The translations under genes were made by a program, and so were the position numbers. Of a DNA stretch of 64,000 bases, positions 15,665-24,482 are shown in pieces; within the stretch, counting starts at the first letter, position 1, and every line of letters begins with the position of its first letter. This DNA is from Segatella copri (GTDB taxonomy: Bacteria; Bacteroidota; Bacteroidia; Bacteroidales; Bacteroidaceae). The notes beneath the pieces were generated by a model that saw only the letters and a list, made by a program, of their open reading frames with translations, ran no database searches and had not been told where the DNA came from. Location: positions 2,713,501-2,777,500 of the forward strand of contig NZ_JAPDUW010000001.1 in NCBI RefSeq assembly GCF_026015295.1. Reading direction: 5' to 3'.

Positions 15665-16849
15665 TTACCTTTTAAAGAGGTCCTTCAGTCCATCCATATC
15701 AAACGACAGGGTGAAGCGGAGGGTCTGGTCGAGCGGGTTGCTCTTGGCGGTAGCCACCACATAGGCAGCATCGAGCGAGAAGACATTCATCTTGAAACCG
15801 GCACCCACGGTGAAGTACTTGCGGTTACCCTTGCTCTGACTCTCGTGATGATAACCGGCACGGAGCGCAAACTTATCATTATATACATACTCGGCACCCA
15901 GACCATAGTTGATTTCCTCCAGCTCTTCCTTGAAACCGCCAGGGGCATCGCTGAAACTCTTGAAGATACCGCTGATGCCCGAAATATCATCATACTCACG
16001 ATGCACACGGTCTTCATATTCTGAATTGTCCTCACCCTCTTCCTGCTTCGGAACGGTAGGCACCAGATACTTGTTGGCATCGGCTGCCAGGGTAACGCGG
16101 TTGTATTCGTCGATAGGAATCATCAGCGAAGCACCCAGACGCATGTTGGCTGGCAGGAACTCGCCATACTCCTTGCCGCTGAAGGTAATCTTACTACCGA
16201 TGTTAGAAATATTCAAGCCCAAACCCAACTGGCATTCGCGCTGGCCGATGACCACATAGTTCTGGTAATAGGCGGCGATATCGGCTGCGAAAGCGGAGGC
16301 AGGCGAATTATCTTCGGTATAATCGAAGCGCATATCGGAATAGATCCAGCGGATGGCGGCAGCAAGAGAGAACTTCTCGCTGAGCATCAGAGAATAAGCC
16401 ACATCGACCGACATCTCGTAAGGATTGATGGTCATACCCGTGCCACTCTCGGCACCTTCCTGACTGGTAAACACTTCGCCCATATTGAAATAACGGAGCG
16501 ATGCCGATACGGCGCTATAATCGCCAATGCGGTAATAGCCAGAGAGATAGGCGAGGTTCATATCATTGACCAGCGAGCGCAGCCAAGGAGTGAAACTGAG
16601 AGACACTCCGGCACGCGAAATGGTGAAAGGATATTTTGCCGGATTCCAGTACTGGGAATTGACATCAGGGTCAGTAGCCGCACCGATGTCTCCCAAACCG
16701 CCACCACGGGCATCAGGAGCTATGGTCTGTGAAATGACTGCATAGTTCACAGGATTGAAGAGGTCTTTCTTATCCTGCGCCTTCACTTCTGATGCCATCA
16801 GAGTGAGACATCCCAAAATGAATATCTTATAGATTCTTTTCATTGCCAT
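15665..16849 (-). CDS. porV: Type IX secretion outer-membrane protein PorV
   Basis: 394 aa (an ATG at 16843 is an alternative start). Signal peptide 'MKRIYKIFILGCLTLMASEVKA' is followed by 'APDARGGGLGDIGAATDPDVN' and a FadL-like 14-strand barrel ending 'RFTLSFDMDGLKDLFKR'. PorV (LptO/PG27) is the shuttle of the type IX system: it binds cargo leaving the SprA channel and brings it to PorU. It follows porU by 14 bp, the usual order, so the two are one operon. Confidence 0.93.
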   Translation of the reverse strand: MAMKRIYKIFILGCLTLMASEVKAQDKKDLFNPVNYAVISQTIAPDARGGGLGDIGAATDPDVNSQYWNPAKYPFTISRAGVSLSFTPWLRSLVNDMNLAYLSGYYRIGDYSAVSASLRYFNMGEVFTSQEGAESGTGMTINPYEMSVDVAYSLMLSEKFSLAAAIRWIYSDMRFDYTEDNSPASAFAADIAAYYQNYVVIGQRECQLGLGLNISNIGSKITFSGKEYGEFLPANMRLGASLMIPIDEYNRVTLAADANKYLVPTVPKQEEGEDNSEYEDRVHREYDDISGISGIFKSFSDAPGGFKEELEEINYGLGAEYVYNDKFALRAGYHHESQSKGNRKYFTVGAGFKMNVFSLDAAYVVATAKSNPLDQTLRFTLSFDMDGLKDLFKR

Positions 16850-16863
16850 TGTAAATATATTTT

Positions 16864-19800
16864 TTATTTGATAATGATGAGTTTCTTGACTTTAGAGGTG
16901 TAGCTGCTGCCATCGCTCGCCACCTTGACGCGATAGAGATATACGCCGGTGCCCAGAGGGGTGCCGCTATCGGAGGTGAGGTCCCAGCTTACGGTATAGC
17001 TGCCCGAGGTAGGTACACCGCTTTCGGAATGGCGCCAGTGCTGTCTGCCCGATGAATCGAACACTTCTACCACCACGTCCATATCGCTCTCTGTGCGGTC
17101 GTGACTGATGATGAAGGTGGTAGAGGTCTTAGCCGGATTGGCGGTTACGCCCACATCGAAGAGCGCCGGACTCAGTGCCTTCACCACATTGAAACGGAGC
17201 TGCACCGTAGAACTGTTGTTCTGGATATCCCAGGCTCGGAAGGTGAGTTCGTGCTTGCCCGGTTCCAGTTGCGGTATGCTGTAATAGGTAGAACCGCTGG
17301 TATAGGTTCCGAAATCGTAGGTGAAATTGCTGTTCAGCACGTAGGTCTTCGACATATCGCCATCTATCACCAGCTGCAGGTCGTGGCCGATACCGCTTCC
17401 GGCAGCATTGATTCCGTCCTTATCGGTTATCTTTGCCACAAAGAACGGGGTGGTGTTGACATTGCCGCCATCTACGAAGGAAGGCGAATTGAGATAGCAA
17501 TAGATGGAAGGACCGATGGAATCGTTCTTCTGCTCCTCGCTCTCGCCTACCGTAAACTGCTCGCAGGAGCCGTGGGCAGAGAGGGTCTTGGCGGTATTCA
17601 CCGCATAGAGGTTGACCAAACCGCTCTGGTTGGAATAATTGATATCCAGCGGAACGGCAAAGGAGAAGGCAAACTTGCCGCCTCTTACGCTATCGGTGCC
17701 CTGATACAGGGTCTTGGTTCTGTCTTTGTATTCGAAAGCCTTCTCAGCGCCATCCTTGCCGGTATCGTTCAGGCGACAGGTAATCGTCTCCTTGGAATCT
17801 CTTACGGTAGCGGTAATCACGCCCCGGAAGTCGTCTGCTCCCTCAATATGACCTGCCATGCGGGCGATAGAGCCTGCCTTGAGCATCGGCAGGGTTGCGG
17901 CTCCGGCAACAGGTATGCCATTGATGGAATCTACCACAATCTGATGCATAGGCAGATTGAGCGCAAGCGCCGGGTCGCCCAGAAGGGAATAGTGAAGATA
18001 GTTTACCGTGACATCAGAGCCGGAATTAGGTACGTTGCCGCTCACCAGGTCGTTCTGCGCCAGTCGGTGCGCCTCGCCTATCGTGACAGGCTTGCCGTCT
18101 ACCAGACTGAGCACTCTGTGGATGAAGGCACGGTTGATATGTCTGTTATACTGGGCGTAAACGGTACGGGTGGTGCCATAGAAGGCTACTGCGCCGCCTT
18201 TTTCGTTGAGCAGCGCATATTCGCCGATGTTGGCATCGAGTCCGTCGAACGGCATGATATCGCAGGAGGCAGTTACCCAGAGCGGCAGGTTGGTATTGCG
18301 GAAATCGGCAAAATCGTTGAGTTTCAGAACTGATTCGTGCGACATCTGTGTAGGATCGCCATGTCCAGCATAATCCATGATGAGGGCTCCCGCAGCCTGC
18401 TGCTGCTTGATGATTCTCGTTGCCTCGGGATAGGTATTGCCCGAAGAGGAGGTTTCGCGGGTATAGGCATCCCACATCACCTTCTTGACGAGATAGGCGG
18501 GATAGGTGGTGAGCACATCATTTGCCACCTCATCGGCATCCTGCATGTGGAGGTTTCCGTTTCCGTCATCGCCCATAAACATCAGGGTGTTCTGCCAGGC
18601 GCCTGCATTGGCATTCTGAGCATAACTGATGGTCTTGTCTACCAGCACCTGGGCTTCTTCTGCATAAGTTACCGGAAAACGACCTACGGCTACATCCTGC
18701 AGCTCACGGTTAGGATACAGTCCGGCTCCCTCGCCGAGCATACCGAACCAGCTGTCGCTGACGAAGCAGGATACGGCGCTGAAGGAGTTTTCACTCTCAA
18801 AGCACAGCAGATAATCGTCTGGATTCAGGGTTCTGCAACCGGAGGTAAGCATGCGGTTATCCCATACGCAGTCGCCGAAAAGCAGGAGGTATTTCGGCAT
18901 GTCAGCCTCGCTCTGCGCCTTATCGGAAAGCATGCGCAGGTAGCGGCGGTAGGCGTTGGCATCGGGGGTACCGCTAGAAAATTCGTTATAGAGTTCATCG
19001 GCAGGCACAATGGTAACGCGCAGTCCGTCGTGCTGTTCATGAAATTCTTTCAGTCGCTGAGCCTGTTTCAGCAGTTTCTGTGAGGCGGGTATGATGATGA
19101 CCATATCGGCAGTTCCATCGGCATGATGATCCTGGTTGGTGATGCCGTAGACATACTGGGCAGCCGGAATCTTTCCACCGGCAGCAAGGTTGGCAGCGGT
19201 AAAGGCACAGCTTCCAGGCTCTGCCCACGTTACGGAGATATAATCGAGGCGGATGGAAGCGCCTGACAAGACCTTGATAGAGATGGTATCCTTATCCTGG
19301 AAATCGGAAATGGGATAAGTGGCAACCTTCTCTGTAGCCTTGAGGTAAGATATATCCTCCGTCGGATTGTCATCCTTGAGAGAAAGGGTGATTTCGCCCA
19401 AAGCCTTGCCATTCTTCAGTATCTGAGCCACGCTGTTTGTGGTGGTAGTCAGGGCTACGGAGAGTTTGCCTGCCGCAGAACCGGTGGTATTCGTGATTAC
19501 CACTTTCTTCTCATCGCCCACCTTCAGCTCTTCTGCATCGAAGAGGTTTCTGCCGCCATGATAGTAGCTGTAACCATCTGGCTCATAGAGGGAATGGTAA
19601 TCGTAAGGCTGCGGATAATGGGAAGAGACAAAGGTGGCTGAATCCTGCACCAGAGGCTCTCCATCGGTCTGGGTAATAAAATAGTAGCCGTAATCGGAAT
19701 AAGGATTACGGACGCGCTGGAGGGCGGTTTCTGACTTCCAGGAAACCGACCCCCGGGCATAGAAATAATGCTTGCCGCCAACGATGCACTGAGGAACTTC

Positions 19801-20502
19801 CTGCAAATCGTCGGTAGCCTGCAGTTCGCTCGCCAGAAGGGCTTCGTTCTGCAGATTGCCGCCATAGCCGTAAATCTTCACCTTGCTGATATCGGAGAAG
19901 CCTGCCTGGCGCACTACCTGTTCGGTAAGCTGATGGAAACCGGTTTCGCTGACTCTGATCTTCGCCCATCTGCCTGAGGCAAGGACGGAATGGGAGGCAT
20001 AGAGGGAGGTAGCTGAGCGCAAAGCATCAGAAGAAGCAAAGGCTGATACTTTGCCCTTAGCCAACAGAGAACCTCGACTGGAACGCTCGGAGCGCTTCAG
20101 AGGACGGGCATCTACCTGGAGCATGAAGCTGACCAGCAGCTGATGGCGGTTATTGCGGAATACGACAGGACTGAAATCTATCTGGAGTACGCCCTGCTTA
20201 CGACATTCGGTAACCCGCTGCTGTGGAAATACCTGCTCAGGAGGAACTGCACCCGACAGGCGGTTGTAATTGGCGATGTCGGAGGCAGTCATGTCGATAT
20301 ACTCGCCATATTTCAGACTGACGGTATATACAGAATCACGATATGCACCGGTCAAAGGAATGGAATACACGAAACGGGGCAACACGGAATCTACTCTGAC
20401 TTCTGAAGAGGTCAGATTGAAGAATCGCTGTGCCTGAGCAGGAGCCACCAGCATGAGCAGGCATGCCAGCAGCATGTATTTCCAAACCTTCGTTGTGTTC
20501 AT
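16864..20502 (-). CDS. porU: Type IX secretion sortase PorU (C25 family)
   Basis: 1212 aa. Signal peptide at 1-25 ('WKYMLLACLLMLVAPAQA'). N-terminal beta-sandwich region to about residue 440, then a gingipain-type C25 caspase-like domain (about 450-870) with catalytic His714 ('MDYAGHG') and Cys747 ('LWVTASCDIMPF'). A C-terminal Ig-like and type IX-like domain ends 'GVYLYRVKV...KKLIIIK'. PorU removes the C-terminal signal of secreted cargo and links the cargo to A-LPS at the cell surface. It is adjacent to porV, its partner, and about 50-100 aa longer than the P. gingivalis protein. Both active-site residues are present. Confidence 0.93.
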   Translation of the reverse strand: MNTTKVWKYMLLACLLMLVAPAQAQRFFNLTSSEVRVDSVLPRFVYSIPLTGAYRDSVYTVSLKYGEYIDMTASDIANYNRLSGAVPPEQVFPQQRVTECRKQGVLQIDFSPVVFRNNRHQLLVSFMLQVDARPLKRSERSSRGSLLAKGKVSAFASSDALRSATSLYASHSVLASGRWAKIRVSETGFHQLTEQVVRQAGFSDISKVKIYGYGGNLQNEALLASELQATDDLQEVPQCIVGGKHYFYARGSVSWKSETALQRVRNPYSDYGYYFITQTDGEPLVQDSATFVSSHYPQPYDYHSLYEPDGYSYYHGGRNLFDAEELKVGDEKKVVITNTTGSAAGKLSVALTTTTNSVAQILKNGKALGEITLSLKDDNPTEDISYLKATEKVATYPISDFQDKDTISIKVLSGASIRLDYISVTWAEPGSCAFTAANLAAGGKIPAAQYVYGITNQDHHADGTADMVIIIPASQKLLKQAQRLKEFHEQHDGLRVTIVPADELYNEFSSGTPDANAYRRYLRMLSDKAQSEADMPKYLLLFGDCVWDNRMLTSGCRTLNPDDYLLCFESENSFSAVSCFVSDSWFGMLGEGAGLYPNRELQDVAVGRFPVTYAEEAQVLVDKTISYAQNANAGAWQNTLMFMGDDGNGNLHMQDADEVANDVLTTYPAYLVKKVMWDAYTRETSSSGNTYPEATRIIKQQQAAGALIMDYAGHGDPTQMSHESVLKLNDFADFRNTNLPLWVTASCDIMPFDGLDANIGEYALLNEKGGAVAFYGTTRTVYAQYNRHINRAFIHRVLSLVDGKPVTIGEAHRLAQNDLVSGNVPNSGSDVTVNYLHYSLLGDPALALNLPMHQIVVDSINGIPVAGAATLPMLKAGSIARMAGHIEGADDFRGVITATVRDSKETITCRLNDTGKDGAEKAFEYKDRTKTLYQGTDSVRGGKFAFSFAVPLDINYSNQSGLVNLYAVNTAKTLSAHGSCEQFTVGESEEQKNDSIGPSIYCYLNSPSFVDGGNVNTTPFFVAKITDKDGINAAGSGIGHDLQLVIDGDMSKTYVLNSNFTYDFGTYTSGSTYYSIPQLEPGKHELTFRAWDIQNNSSTVQLRFNVVKALSPALFDVGVTANPAKTSTTFIISHDRTESDMDVVVEVFDSSGRQHWRHSESGVPTSGSYTVSWDLTSDSGTPLGTGVYLYRVKVASDGSSYTSKVKKLIIIK

Positions 20503-20527
20503 ATCGATATATTACTTGCAATATTGT

Positions 20528-21145
20528 TTATTTACAGTGAAAATCGAGCACCTTCCTGTCTTCGAGATAGCCTACGAGATGGTCGTCGATGTTGACAGGA
20601 CCGCAGCCTGTAGGACATCCGGTATAGAGCAGGTCGCCCGTCTTGAGCGTGAAGTACTGGCTGATATAGGAGATGATTTCATCTACCTTGTAGAGCATAT
20701 CGCTCGTGCAGCCTTCCTGTACGGTCTTGTCATTGAGATCGAGGCGGAAGTGCAGTGCCTGGATATCACGGAACTTCTGGATGTCGACCCATTCGCCGAT
20801 AACGGCAGAACCGTCGAATCCCTTGGCGAGTTCCCAAGGCTGGCCAGCCTCGCGCAGCTTCTTCTGCATCTCGCGTGCCGTAAAGTCGATACCTACGGTT
20901 ACTGCATCGTAATAGCGGTGGGCGAAACGCTGCGGAATGGTCTTTCCCAACTTGGATATTCTGACCACTACTTCGGTTTCATACTCTATTCTTCCCAGAT
21001 GATCAGGAATGAAGAAAGGCTTGCCGTTATTGAGCAAAGCAGAATCAGCCTTGGTAAAGATGACAGGACGCTCTGGTTTAGATAACGTACCATGCAGCGA
21101 TTTATTGTGTTCGGTATAGTTCATACCGATAGCAAATATCTTCAT
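20528..21145 (-). CDS. Fumarylacetoacetate hydrolase (FAH) family protein
   Basis: 205 aa. FAH fold with the metal-binding set: 'EYETEVVVRISKLG' (Glu-x-Glu), 'VTVGIDFTAREMQ', 'KGFDGSAVIGEW' and C-terminal 'LKTGDLLYTGCPTGCGPV'. Relatives hydrolyse C-C bonds in acylpyruvates (YcgM/FAHD1-like) or decarboxylate oxaloacetate, needing Mg2+. The exact substrate is not decided by the sequence. It lies just after the tsf terminator and 25 bp before porU, a gene order with no known functional link to secretion. Confidence 0.88.
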   Translation of the reverse strand: MKIFAIGMNYTEHNKSLHGTLSKPERPVIFTKADSALLNNGKPFFIPDHLGRIEYETEVVVRISKLGKTIPQRFAHRYYDAVTVGIDFTAREMQKKLREAGQPWELAKGFDGSAVIGEWVDIQKFRDIQALHFRLDLNDKTVQEGCTSDMLYKVDEIISYISQYFTLKTGDLLYTGCPTGCGPVNIDDHLVGYLEDRKVLDFHCK

Positions 21146-21160
21146 AACATCAAATTTTTA

Positions 21161-21214
21161 TATAAAAAAGAAATGGGAGTTAGAAGCAAAGCGAGGCTTA
21201 ACTTCATAACTCCC
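21161..21214 (-). terminator. Terminator after tsf
   Basis: GGGAGTTA/TAACTCCC (21175-21182/21207-21214) with further inner pairing, followed on the minus strand by a T-rich tract (plus-strand A-run at 21164-21173). It ends the ribosomal protein/EF-Ts unit. The FAH gene starts only about 15 bp further on, so that gene needs read-through or a promoter inside this stretch. Confidence 0.75.
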
Positions 21215-21265
21215 GGTATTCTAATTTAACTATAAGTCAAATTAACGCTTGCTTTTGAGTAATGA

Positions 21266-22261
21266 TTACTCAGCAGCAAGAGTAAAGCGCTGGTAAGCAA
21301 CGATCTTGAGATCCTTGCTCTGAGAAGCGAGGTACTGAGCAACAGTCTGCTTGTCACCGTCACCGAACTGGAACTCCTGGTCAACGAGGCAGTTCTCCTT
21401 GAAGAACTTAGCCAGACGACCATTAGCAATGTTCTGGATCATAGTAGGGTTCAAAGTAGCAGCCTTCTCCTCACCAACAGTCTTCTTGATGTTGCGAGCC
21501 TCTTCAGCCTGCTCAGGTGTCAACCAACCCTTCTTGGTGTTGCTCTCGATGTGCTCCTCAGAGTCAACGTGAGCTGGGTTGATGCCAGCCTTCTTCAAAG
21601 CAGCGTTAACAGCCTTCTCTACGAGCTCTTCCTTAGTCTTGGCTACAGCAACCTCGAGCTCAGTCTTCTTAGTCTCCTCAGAAACAGAAGACTCGTCGAG
21701 AGCTACAGGGCGCATAGCAGCAACCTGCATAGCTACCTTGTGACCAGCCTCCTCGTTGTTCTCGTTGAGCTGAACCATAGTACACAAAGTGTGCTTGTTC
21801 ATGTGGTCGTAAACCTCGATGTTGTCACCCTCGAGAACACAGTAGCCGTCGAGCTCCATCTTCTCGCCAGTGATACCAGAGCGCTGTGTAACAGCAGCCT
21901 GAGCATCAGCATCACCAACCTTCAAAGTCTTCACCTCGTCGAGAGTGTGAGCCTTGGCAGCGATAGCAGCGTCGAGGATGTCAGATGTCAACTTGATGAA
22001 GTCAGCACCGTTAGCTACGAAGTCAGTCTCGCACTTGAGAGCGATGATAGCAGCGAAATCGTTAACCTTCTTAACGAGAACGCAACCGTTAGAAGTCTCA
22101 CGGTCAGAACGCTTAGCAGCGATAGCGAGACCACGCTCACGGAGCAACTCCTTTGCCTTATCGAAATCACCTTCAGCCTCTGTGAGTGCCTTCTTAACGT
22201 CAGCAAGACCAGCACCAGTCATAGCGCGAAGTTTCTTGATATCTTCAATTGAAACAGCCAT
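21266..22261 (-). CDS. tsf: Elongation factor Ts
   Basis: 331 aa. It exchanges GDP for GTP on EF-Tu. N-terminal UBA domain 'IEDIKKLRAMTGAGLADVKK', then 'AIAAKRSDRETSNGCV', core motif 'IIALKCETDFVAN' and the conserved C-terminal 'QEFQFGDGDKQTVAQYL'. It is larger than E. coli Ts (283 aa) by an insertion in the second half, usual in Bacteroidota. It is downstream of rpsB in the standard order. A 7-bp hairpin (AAGCCAT/ATGGCTT, about 22315-22346) lies in the gap. Confidence 0.97.
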   Translation of the reverse strand: MAVSIEDIKKLRAMTGAGLADVKKALTEAEGDFDKAKELLRERGLAIAAKRSDRETSNGCVLVKKVNDFAAIIALKCETDFVANGADFIKLTSDILDAAIAAKAHTLDEVKTLKVGDADAQAAVTQRSGITGEKMELDGYCVLEGDNIEVYDHMNKHTLCTMVQLNENNEEAGHKVAMQVAAMRPVALDESSVSEETKKTELEVAVAKTKEELVEKAVNAALKKAGINPAHVDSEEHIESNTKKGWLTPEQAEEARNIKKTVGEEKAATLNPTMIQNIANGRLAKFFKENCLVDQEFQFGDGDKQTVAQYLASQSKDLKIVAYQRFTLAAE

Positions 22262-22369
22262 AATAATATTTTTATATTAAAAAGTTAATAATAATCTTTG
22301 CTTAAAAGCTACTAAAGCCATCGAATCATAAACAGAATCAATGGCTTCAGTATATATTTCTTTGCCTAA

Positions 22370-23140
22370 TTACTCAGCCTCGTCCTTGCGGGCAGCCTTC
22401 TTCTTAGGCTGGTCCTTCTGCTCAGCAGCAGCCTTGTCGTCAGCCTTCTCAGCCTTGCGCTCCTCGAGAGCCTCAGCGATAGCACCGCAAACTGCAGTAA
22501 GGATAGCATCTACAGAATCCTTAGCATCGTCGTTAGCTGGGATAACGTAATCAACATTCTTAGGATCAGAGTTGGTATCTACGATACCGAACACTGGAAT
22601 ACCAAGACGGTTAGCCTCCTTAACAGCGATGTGCTCCTTCATTACGTCAACAACGAAGAGGGCTACTGGGAGACGGGCCATATCTGCGATAGAACCGAGG
22701 TTCTTCTCCAACTTAGCACGCTGGCGGCTTACCTGAAGCAACTCACGCTTAGAGAGGTTAGAGAATGTACCATCGTTCAACAGACGATCGATGTTTGTCA
22801 TTTTCTTAACTGCCTTACGGATTGTAGGGAAGTTGGTGAGCATACCACCAGCCCAACGCTCGTTTACGTATGGCATATTGATAGAAGCTGCCTTCTCAGC
22901 AACTACGTCCTTAGCTTGTTTTTTAGTAGCGACAAACAGGATCTTTCTACCTGTCTTGGCAATTGTCTTGAGAGCCTCAGCAGCCTCGTCGATCTTAGCG
23001 ACAGTCTTGTTGAGGTCGATAATATGAATACCGTTACGCTCCATAAAGATGTAAGGAGCCATTGCTGGATTCCACTTGCGACGGAGGTGTCCGAAGTGGC
23101 AACCTGCCTGAAGTAACTGGTCAAAATTTGTTCTTGACAT
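22370..23140 (-). CDS. rpsB: 30S ribosomal protein uS2
   Basis: 256 aa. Family signatures: 'LLQAGCHFGHLRRKWNPAM', 'NGIHIIDLNKT', 'VNERWAGGMLTNFPTIR' and 'EANRLGIPVFGIVDTNSDP'. The last ~35 residues are a Lys/Ala/Glu/Asp-rich tail typical of Bacteroidota S2. It binds the 30S head-body junction with bS1. It lies between rpsI and tsf in one leftward cluster. The 158-bp leader upstream is AT-rich and may hold a promoter, though I see no clear consensus. Confidence 0.97.
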   Translation of the reverse strand: MSRTNFDQLLQAGCHFGHLRRKWNPAMAPYIFMERNGIHIIDLNKTVAKIDEAAEALKTIAKTGRKILFVATKKQAKDVVAEKAASINMPYVNERWAGGMLTNFPTIRKAVKKMTNIDRLLNDGTFSNLSKRELLQVSRQRAKLEKNLGSIADMARLPVALFVVDVMKEHIAVKEANRLGIPVFGIVDTNSDPKNVDYVIPANDDAKDSVDAILTAVCGAIAEALEERKAEKADDKAAAEQKDQPKKKAARKDEAE

Positions 23141-23298
23141 TGTTTTTTCTTTTTTAATTGTGTTTACTTTCTTTTTGAATCTAATGTTAGATCAGTCGAT
23201 GAGTAGTCCCCGATTAATGGAATCTCACCGATTTAGATACTAAACTTTTTAGCTCAGCTATATATAATCTGTATATATATAATAAAATATGTATAAGA

Positions 23299-23685
23299 TT
23301 AACGCTTGCTGAACTGGAAGCGACGACGAGCCTTTGGCTGACCTGGCTTCTTACGCTCAACAGCACGTGAGTCACGTGTCATGAAGCCCGCATCCTTCAA
23401 AGCCTTCTTATCGTTAGCGTCGATCTTAACGAGTGCGCGAGCGATAGCGAGGCGGAGAGCCTGGCTCTGACCGGTGAAACCACCACCGTCGAGGTTTGCC
23501 TTAATATCATACTTACCCTCAGCTTCGAGCAACTGCAATGGCTGCTTTACTACATAGCGAAGGATTGCTGATGGGAAATATGTCTCAATATCTTTCTTGT
23601 TGATTGTGATCTTACCGGTACCCTCTGTGAGGTATACACGAGCTACAGCGCTCTTACGGCGACCAATTGCATTAATTACTTCCAT
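23299..23685 (-). CDS. rpsI: 30S ribosomal protein uS9
   Basis: 128 aa, full length. N-terminal 'VINAIGRRKSAVARVYLTEG', central 'GGGFTGQSQALRLAIARAL' and the invariant C-terminal 'RKKPGQPKARRRFQFSKR', whose final basic tail reaches the P-site tRNA. It starts 10 bp after rplM, the universal L13-S9 operon. Confidence 0.98.
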   Translation of the reverse strand: MEVINAIGRRKSAVARVYLTEGTGKITINKKDIETYFPSAILRYVVKQPLQLLEAEGKYDIKANLDGGGFTGQSQALRLAIARALVKIDANDKKALKDAGFMTRDSRAVERKKPGQPKARRRFQFSKR

Positions 23686-23695
23686 TCTACCTTAA

Positions 23696-24157
23696 TTATT
23701 TATACTGGTTAATATCAATAGCCTTTGGCTGCTGTGCCTCGTGCTTGTGCTCTGTGCCATCGTAAATGAAGAGGTTGTCCATCAAAGAACGACCGAGAGG
23801 GCCCTTTGGCAACATACCCTTGATAGCGTGACGGAGGATTTTGTCCATTCCATCAGGACGCTTGCGCAACTCTGCTGGAGTGTTGAAGCGCTGACCACCT
23901 GGATAACCAGTGTAACGAGTGTAAACCTTATCTGTTTCCTTCTTACCAGTGAAAACTACCTTAGCGGCATTGATAATGATTACGTTGTCACCACAATCTA
24001 CGTGTGGAGTGAAAGTTGGCTTGTACTTTCCGCGGAGCAATTTAGCAACCTTAGAGCAGAGGCGACCTACAACCTGGTCGGTAGCGTCGATTACGACCCA
24101 CTCTTTCTTAGCTGTTTCCTTGTTTACGGAAATAGTCTTGTAACTTAATGTGTCCAT
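23696..24157 (-). CDS. rplM: 50S ribosomal protein uL13
   Basis: 153 aa. 'WVVIDATDQVVGRLCSKVAK', 'NVIIINAAKVVFTGKK', 'RFNTPAELRKRPDGM' and 'AIKGMLPKGPLGR' are family signatures. It is an early assembly protein of the 50S subunit and the first gene of the L13-S9-S2-Ts cluster, headed by a 150-nt leader. Confidence 0.98.
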   Translation of the reverse strand: MDTLSYKTISVNKETAKKEWVVIDATDQVVGRLCSKVAKLLRGKYKPTFTPHVDCGDNVIIINAAKVVFTGKKETDKVYTRYTGYPGGQRFNTPAELRKRPDGMDKILRHAIKGMLPKGPLGRSLMDNLFIYDGTEHKHEAQQPKAIDINQYK

Positions 24158-24320
24158 TTTAAAATTTAAATTTACTACTAAAAAACGTTTTTAATCTTTT
24201 TTACTCACTATTCAGACAGGTGATTCACTAACCACATACCCCGGCCACAGGGCATGCTATTAACACACCATATCTTGGGGACTCTAAGCGTATCCCCGAA
24301 ATAATCGGACTGCAAAATTA
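24158..24320 (-). promoter_or_regulatory. Promoter and structured leader of rplM
   Basis: A -7 element TAATTTTG lies on the minus strand at 24320-24313; no clear -33 TTTG. The transcript would carry an approximately 150-nt 5' leader, with a GGGGA/TCCCC hairpin (24276-24280/24292-24296) near its 5' end and GC-rich words (CCCCGGCCACAGGGC) in the middle. The rest of the stretch is AT-rich. A long GC-rich leader ahead of an L13 operon suggests autogenous control by a ribosomal protein. This is an inference from position and length. Confidence 0.45.
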
Positions 24321-24414
24321 CACATTTTTATTTGATTATGTGTAGGTTACGAGTTTTAACCCCGAACTTTTATAAATATTTAACTTAGTTTGTGCTTTTC
24401 TGCTCAGGATAAGC

Positions 24415-24455
24415 AAAAAAAGAGTGCATTGTTAACGGCAATGCACTCTTTTTTA
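24415..24455. terminator. Bidirectional terminator after glnN
   Basis: A perfect 11-bp stem AGAGTGCATTG/CAATGCACTCT (24421-24431/24439-24449) with loop TTAACGG, flanked by A6 on the left and T6 on the right. It works for leftward glnN, which ends at 24483, and insulates the rplM promoter. Confidence 0.9.
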
Positions 24456-24482
24456 TTATATCAATTCCTTATCCAGAAAATA

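Noticed and set aside
17101..19083. Long plus-strand frames opposite porU
   Set aside because: They lie antisense to an intact sortase gene, have no recognisable domain and no start signals.
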